Part shown: positions 41,411 to 52,794 of the stretch, piece after piece
Layout: every line of letters starts with the position of its first letter
Numbering within the stretch: the first letter of the stretch is position 1
Assembly: GCF_029227915.1 (NCBI RefSeq)
Contig: NC_079882.1
Coordinates: forward strand, 14,470,501-14,534,500
Length of the DNA stretch: 64,000 nucleotides
Direction of reading: 5' to 3'
DNA from: Hydractinia symbiolongicarpus
Lineage: Eukaryota; Cnidaria; Hydrozoa; Anthoathecata; Hydractiniidae
The notes under the pieces: model-generated
Told to the model about the DNA's origin: nothing
What the model saw: the letters and a program-made list of their open reading frames with translations, nothing else
Database searches by the model: none
Made by a program: the position numbers and the translations under genes

Positions 41411-43349
41411 CAGTACAGTCCAGATGTAAGCGTACGCGTACGCTCAAGATTCACACCTTTTTCTCGGAGGCGGTAGTTGTTTGTCTTTTCTTTTTATTAA
41501 TTATCTTGCGAGTCTTGTAAGTCATTAACTTGCGCGTAATAAACAAAAGATTATTGAAGAAAAAATAGCTTATTATAACTGCGCGTAACTATTGTCAAAT
41601 AACATAACTATTCCCAATAGCATATTGCATATGTTATCAACTCTATCAATGTGACACGAAGAGCCATTGTTTAATATTTTTATTAAACAAAAGTTTTGCG
41701 TGGAAACTAAATTAACTAGCGAGAAGGCATTGTTGGTTGCGCGGGTCAAATAAAGCTTTTAAGCGATAGAAATTATTATATTTTAACAAAGATTGAAACT
41801 TTAATTTTGATAGAAAAGCTTTTTTAGATTGCATTTTAAAAGTTTAAAAACGAAAAACGGCGATAGAAATGTTTTTTTAGATTGCATTTTAAAAGTTTAA
41901 AAACGAAAAACATCGATAGAAATGTTTTTTTAGATTGCATTTTAAAAGTTTAAAAACGAAAAACGGCGATAGAAATGTTTTTTAGATCACATTTTTAAAG
42001 TTTAAAAACGAAAAACATCGATAGAAATGTTTTTTTAGATTGCATTTTAAAAGTTTAAAAACGAAAAACAGCGATAGAAATGTTTTTTAGATCACATTTT
42101 TAAAGTTTAAAAACAAAAAACGGCGATGGAAATGTTTTTTATTGGATTGCATTTTAAAAGTTTAAAAACGAAAAACGGCGATAGAAATGTTTTTTTAGAT
42201 TGCATTTTAAAAGTTTAAAAGCGAAAAACGGCGATAGAAATGTTTTTTTAGATTGCATTTTAAAAGTTTAAAAACGAAAAACGGCGATAGAAATGTTTTT
42301 TAGATCGCATTTTGAAAGTTTAAAAACAAAAAACCGCTATAGAAAAGCTTTTTTAGATCGCATTTTGAAAGTTTAATAACGAAAAACCGCTATAGAAAAG
42401 CTTTTTTAGATCGCATTTTAAAAGTTTAAAAACGAAAAACAGCGATAGAAATGTTTTTTTAGATTGCATTTAAAAGTTTAATAACGAAGAGCAGCGATAG
42501 AAATGTTTTTTTAGATCGCATTTTAAAAGTTTAATAACGAAGAGCAGCGATAGAAATGATTTTTAGAAAGTTTAAGAACGAAGAACGGCGATAGGAAAGC
42601 TTCGTTAGATAGTTTTTTAAGGATTTAAAATGTTATCAACTCTATCAATGTGACACAGAGAGCCATTGTTTGATAGTTTTATAAAATAAAAGATTTGCGC
42701 GAAAACTAAATAGACAGCGAGATGCATTGTTTAAATCTTTTAAGAGATAGAGCTGTTGCGCGCTAGAAAAAACAAAGACAATGTTTTTAACAATAAAATG
42801 TAGCGTGATACTATAAAACGTCAAAAGTTATATTTTTAGATTTTTCTTTCTTCTGTATTAAAATTTAATTTGTTTTCGAAATCTTATCGCGAAGGGAAAA
42901 GTCCCGAACGTAGGGTTTTTCCGTTTGCGTTGCTAAACGTTGCTTTTTATAAAAAGAACTTTTAAAAGTTTTGCATGTTAAAAAATATATTTCGACGATA
43001 AAGAAATATTACTAAAAGTTTTAAAAGTAGCATTAGTTTTTTAAAAATATTTAGATCATTGGATTTGTTGTTTTTTAAAAGAGCTTGTGTATTTTAAATA
43101 AATCGAGATTAAAATCGCGTTACTATAATTAGTTTAGTTGTTAAAAAAAATAAAAATTCATGGCCTTCGCGTTTAATTTATTCTCGCGCAAAGTATTGTT
43201 TTTAAACAATGTTTCTTGCTATGCTTTTGTTTTTAACACGAAGCAATTATTTTCGCGCAATTTGAAAGGAACTCGCTATCCTATTGTTTTTTTTAATGAA
43301 AGCAATTATTTTTGCAAGTTGAGCGTACGCTTACATCTGGACTGTACTG
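41411..43349. mobile_element. non-autonomous Tc1-like element C filled with the satellite
   Basis: 27-bp terminal inverted repeats begin CAGTACAGTCCAGATG. TA duplications flank it at 41409-41410 and 43350-43351. Left subterminal sequence (TTCACACCTTT and following) matches the Tc1-like element at 22178. About 15 units of the 53-54-bp satellite occupy 41815-42600. A 240-bp segment (42826-43060) closely matches 38880-39120 in element B, including TTTTGCATGTTAAAAAATAT. No transposase ORF. Confidence 0.9.
41815..42600. repeat. satellite array (53-54-bp unit) inside element C
   Basis: About 15 copies with landmarks GCGATAGAAATG, TTTTTTAGATTGC and AAAAGTTTAAAAACG. GATAGAAATG and GATTGC variants dominate here, versus GATAGAAAAGC and GATCGC in element B, so each array has been homogenised separately. 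Confidence 0.92.
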
Positions 43350-43669
43350 TAGTTCGTATAATTCGTATAAAAAACTTCATAATGATTTATTAAATCTTAC
43401 CTATCATTTTATTTTTAATACAAACTTTTTCGTATCATCAAAATTACAAGTTTGTATAAAGTTTGTATCATTTAAAATAAAGTTTGTATGTAGTTCGTAT
43501 CATTTTTAAAGTTCGTATAAAAATTTGCTTATACAAAGTTCGTTTATTATAATTGGACAATTGTCTATAGTCTTTATATTGAAATTTTTTCAACAATTAC
43601 AAAGTTCATTTTGTTATACAAATTTTGTTTATTTTAATTGGATTTATTATCTAAGTTCTTAAGGGATCG

Positions 43670-44290
43670 TCTCCACGACATCGTAGAAAGCGAAAATATC
43701 GCCGTAGATTGTTTAAAAATCATGAAAACAAGACCGTAGAAAGCGAAAAAATTGCTGTGGAACATTTAAAATTCATGACAACGGGATCGTATAAAACCAA
43801 AAAATCGTCGTAGATTGTTTACAAATCATGAAAACGGGATCGTAGAAAGCCAAAAGATCTCTGTAGATCCTTTAAAAATCATGAAGCGGGACCATAGAAA
43901 GCAAAAAGATTGCCGTATACCGTTTAAAAAACATGAAAATGACATCGTAGAAGCTAAGAGATTACTGTAGATCGTTTTAAAATCATCAAAGCGGGACTGT
44001 AGAAGATAGAGATCGCCGTAGATCATGTAAAAATCATGAAAATAGCATCATAGAAGCTAAGAGATTACCGTAGATCGTTTAAAAATCATGCAAATGGGAT
44101 TAAGCGAAAAGATCACCGTAGATCTTTCAAAAATTATGAAAACGGCATCATAGAAGCTAAGAGATTGCCGTAGATCGTTTAAAAATCATGAAAACGAGAT
44201 CGTATAAAGCGAAAAGATCGCCATAGATCTTTTCAAAATCAGGAAAATGGGATTGTATAAAGCGAAAAAGACAGCGGTAGATTGTGTAGA
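43670..44290. repeat. degenerate tandem array, about 55-60-bp unit
   Basis: About eleven units with landmarks GGGATCGTAGAAAGCGAAAA, GATCGCCGTAGATCG and TTTAAAAATCATGAAAA. Unit-to-unit divergence is high. It is distinct in sequence from the 53-54-bp satellite but similar in length and in its TAGA/GATCG words. Confidence 0.85.
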
Positions 44291-44680
44291 TTGAACCTAT
44301 GAAGACGCATTTTTGCTAGTTTTTTCAAAGAAGTCAACCTCGTATATTTTACTTCAAATATTTCTGGTTTCGTTTACAGTTTAATTCTTTTGTTTTGCTT
44401 TCCTATTGAAGAATTATGCGCAATTACGCTAGTACTTTTAAAGTTCGTTTCAAGATCGTACTGTATAATAATTTACTTCGTTCAAAGTTCGTATCATTTC
44501 ATTTTGTATGATAAAAAAAACTTTGTTTAAGTTTGTATCATATATTAAAAAGTTTGTATAAACTTCCTTTAGTTTTTTTATTTTAAACTAAGCACTTCGT
44601 ATGAATGACATTCGTTTCATGAAACGTAGCGTTCGTATAATTATACGAAAAAACGGTACGCACATTTTGAGACGAGCCCT

Positions 44681-46304
44681 AGGTTTTTAAAAAGTCCACC
44701 ACCACTATGGTGCATGATCATAACGTTTGTTAGGAAAGTATGATCGCTAGGATTTACAAAATAACAATCCTAAGATCGTCAGGTACAAAAATATTATTTT
44801 AAGCGCTGGTATGGTTGTCTTTTGGAGAAAAATAAAATAACTGAAAGTAATTTTATTTGACAATAACGGAATATTATTATAATTAATGATTTTCATTAGC
44901 GTTGTCATCATAAGCCGCCATTCAGATTTCCGTAATTTAATTTACATTTTTTTGTTCCACAAGTAGTTTGATTAATGACTCCATAAACAACATTATCATA
45001 ATGGATTAAAATTTCTGGCCGTGAACAAAACTGGGACTTTTACTATTTTTTGTTCCCAATGCCAAAACAGGAACCTCTGTGGGGTGTACAGGAGAAAATG
45101 AATTATGTTGCTTTACTTTTTTAAAAATTTTTCTTAATTTCTATATTTGTTGCTCATGCATTTCCAATTATCAAAGCTTGGAGTGCAGATGGGTGTTTTT
45201 TTGTTGTGAAAAAGTTAGTATGTGTATTTTTGGGCAATCTAACAACCTCGATTTATTTATTTTCCATCAGATAGTATGAATACAATAAAAATAAAAAAAA
45301 TTACACATGCAAGCTTATCAAACTCACCTAATGAAGGGATAAATTCTGGGATAAATCCTGATGTTCATTTGCAAAATTTTGCAAATGAACATCAGGATTT
45401 TTATGCAAATCCTTTGTATAAGTGCAACTGATCTCTTTAATCCACTGTACCATGCCAGGCATTTCTTGCACTGGGCAAAGTTTTCAAAAAATGTCAATTA
45501 AACGTGGATAGAAAGATAGATGTGCATATTTTACAGGGCTAGCCTGACAAATATCGAGGGATATACCCTGTCTATTATTTCCAGGAGGGGCCATGGCTTG
45601 ATGGGGAGTCCTAGAGTATTTAATGCTCATTTTAAGCTACGCTGAACCATATAGGGACGTATGCGGCTAATCGGCACCCTCGTCTTATCAGCACCATCGT
45701 TGGGTGAGCGAAGAATATGTAAATGGAAAACATTGTGACAGCTTCAAATTACCACATTACATTATAGTGATTAAGCCTTGAAATAAAAAATTGACATTTG
45801 CCAAGACAGAGCGACATCCAAACGACGTCCAAAAAACGTTATGCGTGGCAATGTGAGTATGGAAGGTACCCGAAATGCTGTTTCTTCACAAAAGAATACT
45901 TACCAAACTAGAACCTTTATCCTTCTCCCTATCCCCCATTTTTAACTAATTCAATAACAGAACTGTTAGAAAGACATCAGCGGTCAATTTAAAATATATA
46001 TACTTTATGTTTGTTCGTTTCACTTTACCCAAGTAAGTTAGCTAAGTAGCAGTACGCCTTTCTGCTGCCATATTAGATATATGTTACTCAGAGCGCATGC
46101 GTAAAGCTTGAGCGATCTGGGTAAGTCGTCCACGTATTACTATCTGAATATGAAAGAAATATAGTATTCAACATGCGTTCAACTTATGTACGTTCCCAAG
46201 CCTTGTGGAGATAATGATGTGCTATTTTCCATGTAGCACATTGTAGTGAGGCTCATGAATGTCTGTTGTCTATGAGAGGGGGGATCCGGGTCAAAATTCC
46301 GTGC
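44681..46304. other. intergenic with one perfect palindrome
   Basis: Apart from the 48-bp palindrome at 45353-45400 I see no gene. The 66-codon frame at 45079-45279 lacks recognisable features. Confidence 0.5.
45353..45400. repeat. perfect 48-bp palindrome
   Basis: The half-site AAATCCTGATGTTCATTTGC plus AAAA is followed at once by its exact inverse with no spacer (centre between 45376 and 45377). It could extrude as a 24-bp cruciform arm. There is no extended homology beyond the ends. Confidence 0.95.
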
Positions 46305-46440
46305 ATTCGGTCGTCCGTTTTAGGCGTTCGTTTTAGGCATTCGTGTGAACTGTCGTCCGTTTAAGGCATTCGTTTTAGTCTTCTGTTTCAGGCGTCCGTT
46401 TTGGCGGTTGGTTTTAGGCGTTAGTTTCAGGCGTTGCCAA
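46305..46440. repeat. short GTTTTAGGC-type tandem repeat
   Basis: About nine imperfect units of roughly 12-15 bp based on CGTTTTAGGCGTT, for example at 46317-46345 and 46400-46437. Confidence 0.75.
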
Positions 46441-46699
46441 TGGAGAAAACTATCGGTTAAAATACAGAACTGGTCTTGAAAATACATATAAAATTTAACT
46501 CGGAAAGCACTTCATGGAAGGATTATGGATCCTAGTCTGTGAATATGTCTTATACTTGAACCTCTAACACAACCTCACCTTTACCCGACATTGTCGTATT
46601 CCTTCCCTCACGACAGCTCAACTGCATTCGACACGCGACGTTAAACAATTTATCAACGTCGTGATGTTGTTAATACATACTACTGCCTAATGTAATATC

Positions 46700-48090
46700 T
46701 TTGTAATGTACAGTAATACACTGTAGTACTTAGTAATATGCCGTATTGTATACTGTAGTACTTAGTAATATGCCGCATTACTTTGTAGTATCCAGTAATA
46801 CACTGTAATACCTTGTAGTATTCAGTAATACACTGTAAAACTTTGTAGTATTCGGTAATACACTGTAATACTTTGTAGTATTTAGGAATACACTGTAATA
46901 CTTTGTAGTATTCAGTAATACACTCTAATACCTTGTAGTATTCAGTAATACACTGTAATACTTAGTAATATACTGTAATATTTTGTAGTATTCGGTAATA
47001 CACTGTAATACCTTGTAGTACTCAGTAATACACTGTAATAACTTGTAGTATTCAGTAATACACTGTAATACCTTGTAGTATTCGGTAATACACTGTATTA
47101 CCTTGTAGTATTCAGTAATACACTGTAATACCTTGTAGTATTCAGTAATACACTGTAATACCTTGTAGTATTAAGTAATACACTGTAATACTTAGTAATA
47201 TACTGTAATATTTTGTAGTATTCGGTAATACACTGTAATACCTTGTAGTATTCAGTAATACACTGTAATACTTTGTAGTATTCAGTAATACACTGTAATA
47301 CCTTGTAGTATTCAGTAATACACTGTAATACCTTATAGTATTCGGTAATACACTGTAATACCTTGTAGTATTCAGTAATACACTGTAAAACTTTGTAGTA
47401 TTTAGTAATACACTGTAATACCTTGTAGTATTCAGTAATACACTGTAATACTTTGTAGTATTTAGTAATACACTGTAATACCTTGTAGTATTCGGCAATA
47501 TACTGTAATGCCTTGTAGTATTCGGTAATACACTGTAATACCTTGTAGTATTCAGTAATACACTGTAATACTTAGTAATATACTGTAATATTTTGTAGTA
47601 TTCGGTAATACACTGTAATACCTTGTAGTATTCAGTAATACACTGTAATACCTTGTAATATTCAGTAATACACTGTAATACTTTGTAGTATTCAGTAATA
47701 CACTGTATTACCTTGTAGTATTCGGTAATACACTGTAATACCTTGTAGTATTCGATAATACACTGTAATACCTTGCAGTATTCGGTAATATGCCCAAATA
47801 CTTTGTAGCATTCAGTAATACACTGTAATACCTTGTAGTATTCGGTAATACACTGTAATACTTTGTAGTACTCAGTAATATACTGTAATACTTTGTAGTA
47901 TTTAGCAATGCACTGTAATACTTGTAGTATTCGGTAATATACTGTAATACCTTGTAGTATTCGGTAATATACTGTAATACCTTGTAGTATTTATTAATGC
48001 ACTGTAGTACTTAGTAATATACTGTAATACTCTGCAGTACTGTTTAGGTATTTGGTAGTATACTGTAATACTTAGTAATATACCGTAACT
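46700..48090. repeat. 30-bp minisatellite array, about 45 copies
   Basis: The unit is CTTGTAGTATTCAGT followed by AATACACTGTAATAC, so each 30-bp unit is two related 15-bp halves. Variants such as TTAGTAATATACTGTAATATT recur at intervals, at about 46966, 47191 and 47571, hinting at a higher-order repeat. Since 30 is a multiple of 3, long open frames arise on the minus strand (47142-47498, 47708-47908) encoding a Y-S-V-L-L-N-T-T-like decapeptide; I do not call these genes. Confidence 0.97.
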
Positions 48091-48139
48091 AGTCGATATG
48101 GTCGGTCAAAAATCCACTTAGACAGAGAAAAATAACAAA

Positions 48140-48440
48140 AAGTTGCATTTAACTTTTGATGACGTCAGCACTGTCCTGTTTATATACTTAAAAAATGTTC
48201 TTAAAAGTTTGTTAACTCGTAACATCTCAAAATAGCATAAATTTGCATACCCATCGCCTTCATCGTATAGATCTTGAGACCCTGTGGGGTTAAAAAAATT
48301 TTGATGACGTCATCAACCCCTCCACTCCAAAACGGATTTGGGGAATCAGGTTGCGGAAACTTACCCAAATTTGTCCTAGGTGGTCCCTAGTTACCCACAC
48401 GGTGAAAAATCATTGACGTCAGCACCTTGTTTCCAAGTAA
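48140..48440. repeat. dispersed repeat with TGACGTCA motifs (inverted relative of 14000-14420)
   Basis: It contains TGACGTCAGCA near each end and TGATGACGTCATCA in the middle, plus the shared core CATCGTATAGATCTTGAGAC. It corresponds on the opposite strand to 14000-14420. Confidence 0.6.
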
Positions 48441-48743
48441 TTTTACCTCAAATCTGTATGTGCGCTGTAGTGGATTAATAAATTTATTATAGGATATATA
48501 TTGAAGTTAAAGTAGTGTTATTGACGTCGCGCCGTAACGACAGAAAACCTAACATATTAGACATACATGTTACGGCAATATTAAAGGAAAATAAACACAT
48601 TCTCTCAGGCAGAAAAATAGAATTTTAATGTGTTTTACTGACAGCAGCTTTGCATTTGTATATCCCTATATCCAAATATCCCTGTATCTGCACCCAGTAA
48701 CTTGCAGTTGACCTGTCTTGTTTGGAATACAAAAAGTAATTTG

Positions 48744-50720
48744 GGTATGGATGCCGGAATTATTCTGTAGCCTTTATGGCGTTGCCAAACATTTATGCGA
48801 CCAGAATGGAAGGGGGTACATTACAATTTAGGCATCCATACCTGAATTATTCTGTACCTTCTCTGGTGTTGCCAGATATTCCTGCGACAAGAACGGGATT
48901 GGATATATTAAAATTGAAACATCCATACCTAAGTTATTCTGTACCCCTTATGGCGTTACCAGATATTTATAGTTACAGAAAGGAATGGGATACAATATAA
49001 TTCAGGCATTCATACATGAATTATTCTGTACCGTTTCTGGTGTTGCCAGATATTCATGCGACAAGAACGGGAGGGGGTACATTAAAATCCAAACACCCAT
49101 ACCTGAATTATTTATACCTCCAATGGCGTTACCAAATATTTATAAGCACAGAAAGGAAGGGGTCATAATATATGTCAAGCATTTATACCTGAATTGTTCT
49201 GTACCCACATGGAGTTGCCAGATATTTATGCGGCAAGAGCGGAAGGGGGTTCGTTAAAATTCGAACACCAATACCTGAATTATTCTGTACCCTCTATCGC
49301 GTTACCAGATATTTATAGGCAAAGAAAGGAAGGGCGTACAATAAAATTCAAACACCCATACGTGAATTATTTTTACCCCTTATGGCCAGATATTTATAGG
49401 CACAGAAGGAATGGGGGTACAATATAGTTCAGACATCCATACCTGAATTATTCTGACCCTCTCTGTCCTTGTAAGATACTTATGCGGCAAGAATGGAAGG
49501 TGGTACATTAAAATTCAAACACCCATACCTGAATTATTCTGTACCTCCTATGGCGTTGCCAGATATTTATAGGCACAGAAAGAAAGTTGTACATTGTAAT
49601 TCAGGCATACATACCTGAATTTGTTTGTATCCCCTATTGCGTTGCCAGATATCTATGCGACGAGATTGGGAGGGGGTACATTATAATGCAGGCATCCATA
49701 CCCGAGTTATTCTTTACCCTTTATGGTGTTGCCAGGCATTTATGCGCCCAGAATAGGAGGGGGTACATTACAATTTAAGCATCCATACCTAAGTTATTCT
49801 GTACCCTCTCTGTTGTTGCCAGATATTTATGCGGCAAGAACGGGAGGGTGAACATTAAGATTCAAACACCCATACCAAAATTATTCTTTACCCCTTTGGT
49901 GTTGCCAGATATTTATAGGCACAGAAAGGAAGGGGGTACAATATAATGCAGGTATCCATACCGTTGCCAGATATTTATGCGGCAAGAACGGGAGGGGTAC
50001 ATCAAAATTCAAACACCCATACCTGAATAATCTGTACCCCCAATGCCGTTACCAGATATTTCTAGGCACAGAAGGAAAGGGGGTACAATATAATTAAGGC
50101 ACCCATACCTGAATTGTTCTGTACTCCCTATGGTGTTGCCAGATATTTATGCACCAAGAACAAGAGGGGCTGCATTTTAATGCAGGAATCCATACCTGAG
50201 TTATTCTGTACCCCTATGGGCTTGCCAGATATTTATGCTACCAGATTGGGAGGGGGTAAATTATAATTTAAGGCATCCATACCTGAGTTATTTTGTACTC
50301 TTTATGCATTTCTCTAGATATCTACGCGCCCAGAATGGGAGGAGGTACATTCCAATTTAGGCATCCATACCTGAATTATATGTACCATTTCTGTCGTGGC
50401 GGATATCTATGCGGCAAGAACGGGAGGGGGTACATTAAAATTAAAACACACATACCTGAATTATTCTGTACCCCTTATGGCGTTGCCAGATATTTATAAG
50501 CACAGAAAGGAAAGAGGTACAATGTAATTCAGTCATCCATACCTGAATTGTTCTGTACCCTCTATTGCGTTGCCAGCTATTTATGCGACCATATTGGCAG
50601 GGGGGACATTATAATTCAGGCATCTAAACCTGAATTATTCTCTACCCTCTCTGTCGTTGCCAGATACTTGTGCACCATAAACAAGAGGGAGGATAATACA
50701 ATTCAGGCATCCATGCCTTA
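48744..50720. repeat. satellite array, unit about 86 bp, about 23 copies
   Basis: Each unit contains TTGCCAGATATTTATG, a purine-rich AGAANGGGAGGGGGTACA segment, then CATCCATACCTGAATTATTC and TGTACCC. TTGCCAGA-like motifs recur near 48783, 48869, 48956, 49045, 49130, 49214 and so on to 50657. GCGGCAAGAACGGGA and AGGCACAGAAAGGAA sub-types tend to alternate, suggesting a two-unit (about 172 bp) higher-order repeat. The open frames within it (such as 48776-49000) come from this periodicity. Confidence 0.95.
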
Positions 50721-51179
50721 ATCTTTAGAAATAAGTTTGGCTAGCTACATCACTACTGTAACAAGGCACCTCTAGAGAGAGGTACAAATTTGACAATCAA
50801 TTTACTACGTGATTACGCAGTTTGTATTTTTATTTAAGTTCCGTTTTTCCTAAATTTTGTGTATTTTTATTATGATTTTTTTTACCCTTAGACATTTACC
50901 CTATCATTCTGTTGAGGGTCGATGACAATTGATCATTTAGTTCCATTTCAATTTAGAATCATTCGTCCATTTGACATTACTTCTATTTCTGGTTATATAT
51001 AAGTGAAGAAAAATTGTTTGCCCGGTTATTAGATTAATCTCTAACTTAAAAAGCATTATCCTGCCATATACAAAACGCCAGAAGATAGTAAAAAGACGGA
51101 AGTAGTTAACACATTATGTATATAACTTTCTTTTTTTCTTTTTTTAACCTCAATGTTTCTTAACTCAATATTTACAGTT
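50721..51179. other. spacer, no feature seen
   Basis: AT-rich unique-looking sequence between the 86-bp array and the gypsy remnant. Nothing recognisable. Confidence 0.5.
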
Positions 51180-52460
51180 CTTCGTATGTTGGATTTCCTT
51201 CTTTGTCGCATGTCTTCGTTTTCTTGTTCGTTGGGGTCACTGATGAATCTCCTCCTCTCCCGACTCAGGAGAGCTTGGCGGTATCATTTCTTTTAGATGA
51301 GGATTCGTGTTGATGATTTTCCTGTCCCACCTCAGGAGAGCTTGTGTCCAATAGATCCTGACTACCCTCTACATGATGAAGAGGAGAAGGCGTGTTTACC
51401 TCTGGTAGCTGATTGCATTGAAGTAAAAGGTTTCGGTGTACCACATTGGTCTTGCCAGATCCAGATCTTATTTTGTACACAGGTAAATTGAGTTTCTGTG
51501 CGATTATTGCGTAAACATCTTTTTCTCAATAGGATTTTAGTTTTCCGGTCTAACCTCGTTCTTTAAGGTTACAAGTAGAACCCTGTCTCCAACTGCAAGT
51601 GTAGCATCATAAATCTTTTTGTAATAATTCTTTTGTCCTGATTTAGCAGACTTGGATGAAGCAAGACAGGCTTGTTAAATAAATCTTTTCTATTTTTCTG
51701 TAGAAGTATGGTGGTCCTCAATTTCTTCTTTTAGAGCGAACATCAAGTCAATTGGCAATCTGTTATGGCGTCCAAAAGTTAAGTAAAACGGTGTAAGTCC
51801 AGTTTTTTTGTGCACTGTGCTATTGTAGGAAAAGACAAGGTGTTTAATGTGGTCTTTTCACTTATATTTCTTGTATTTTTCCACAGTCTTAAGCATATTT
51901 ATGATTGTGTGATTCATCCTTTCACATTGGCCATTGCCCATTGGGTGATATGGAGTTGTCCTTGAGGACTCCATGCCACTTAATTCCTGCAGTCTTTTCC
52001 AGAGTTTGTTGTCAAACTCCTTCCCTTGGTCATGGTGTATGCGTTTGGGAAATCCGTACGATAAAATGAATTCATTGAACATCTTTTCAGCTGCCGCTCT
52101 GCCTGACTTATTCTTGGTAGGATAGGCTTGGGTAAAGCGGGTAAAGTGGTCAGTGATTACCAACATTTACTCATATCCTCTTTTTGCTTTGTCAAGATGC
52201 AGGTACTCTACAGTAGGCCTTTCCATTGACTCCTGATGTTGATATGGGCTCTAATGGTGCTCTTTGTTCAATGTTTGGCTTTTTATACTTTATGCACTTG
52301 CATTTCTTGAAAATAAACATTTTGACATCACTAGCCATGCCAGGCCAGTAAAATCTCCTCCGTGCTAATTCAATCACGCGATCATATCCCAGATATCTCC
52401 TTGAACACCATCCTATGATAACATGTGGGATGAACAATCTGGTTTGCAGTTGTGTTTTTT
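51180..52460 (-). pseudogene. Ty3/gypsy-type integrase remnant
   Basis: On the minus strand: integrase zinc-binding part (LGYDRVIELARRRFYWPGM, with the H-H-C-C region partly spoiled), then after a gap LVITDHFTRFTQAYPTKNK (first catalytic Asp), RIHHDQGKEFDNKLW (second Asp), TTPYHPMGNGQCERMNHTI (catalytic Glu), then a broken C-terminus with FSYNSTVHKKTGLTPFYLTF and GDRVLLVTLKN. This is the D-D-35-E layout and C-terminal motif of gypsy-class elements. Two open stretches (51858-52166, 52192-52437) remain. No RT, gag or LTR was seen, so this is a fragment. Confidence 0.88.
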
Positions 52461-52794
52461 TTTAATTAATATTCCTTCAGAGTTTATAAACATCTGTTGG
52501 CAGTATCTTGCCAGTAGTCTACTTTTTCTTGAGATTTTCTTCTGGATAGCTCATAACTTTTGGTGATTTGAATTGTTCCACTAATAAATACAGAATAATC
52601 TTTTCATGTTTAGGTTCCTACACGATGGATTCCGACGACGATTTGTGACCAGCAGTTCGTTTATTGGAACGTTTACTATTGCTAGTTGTACTGCACTGTA
52701 AACCTTTCGATAACAAATCATATAATGGTTTTGTTATTCTTTAGAAATCTTTTATCGATGACCTACAGTATCCAATAACAACTAACTCTAGACG

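Larger units (their letters stand above)
41383..44680. mobile_element. outer TIR element containing element C and a 43.7-44.3 kb repeat array
   Basis: 19-bp inverted termini with two mismatches: left AGGGACCGTCTCAAAATGT (41383-41401) and the inverse of AGGGCTCGTCTCAAAATGT at 44662-44680. Immediately inside both ends are multiple GTTCGTAT/ATACGAAC motifs (43352-43560 and 44440-44640). The left arm is cut by element C at its TA at 41409-41410. No transposase. The termini do not fit a class I can name with certainty. Confidence 0.65.

Noticed and set aside
47142-47498. 118-codon open frame on the minus strand
   Set aside because: It is the translation of the 30-bp minisatellite; length is explained by the unit being a multiple of three.
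46700-48090. CRISPR-like regular repeat array
   Set aside because: Units are head-to-tail without unique spacers, and the window is eukaryotic; this is a minisatellite.
48776-49427. Series of 70-90-codon frames with a repeated LPDIY-like motif
   Set aside because: They come from the 86-bp satellite, shift frame every few units and occur in all three frames.
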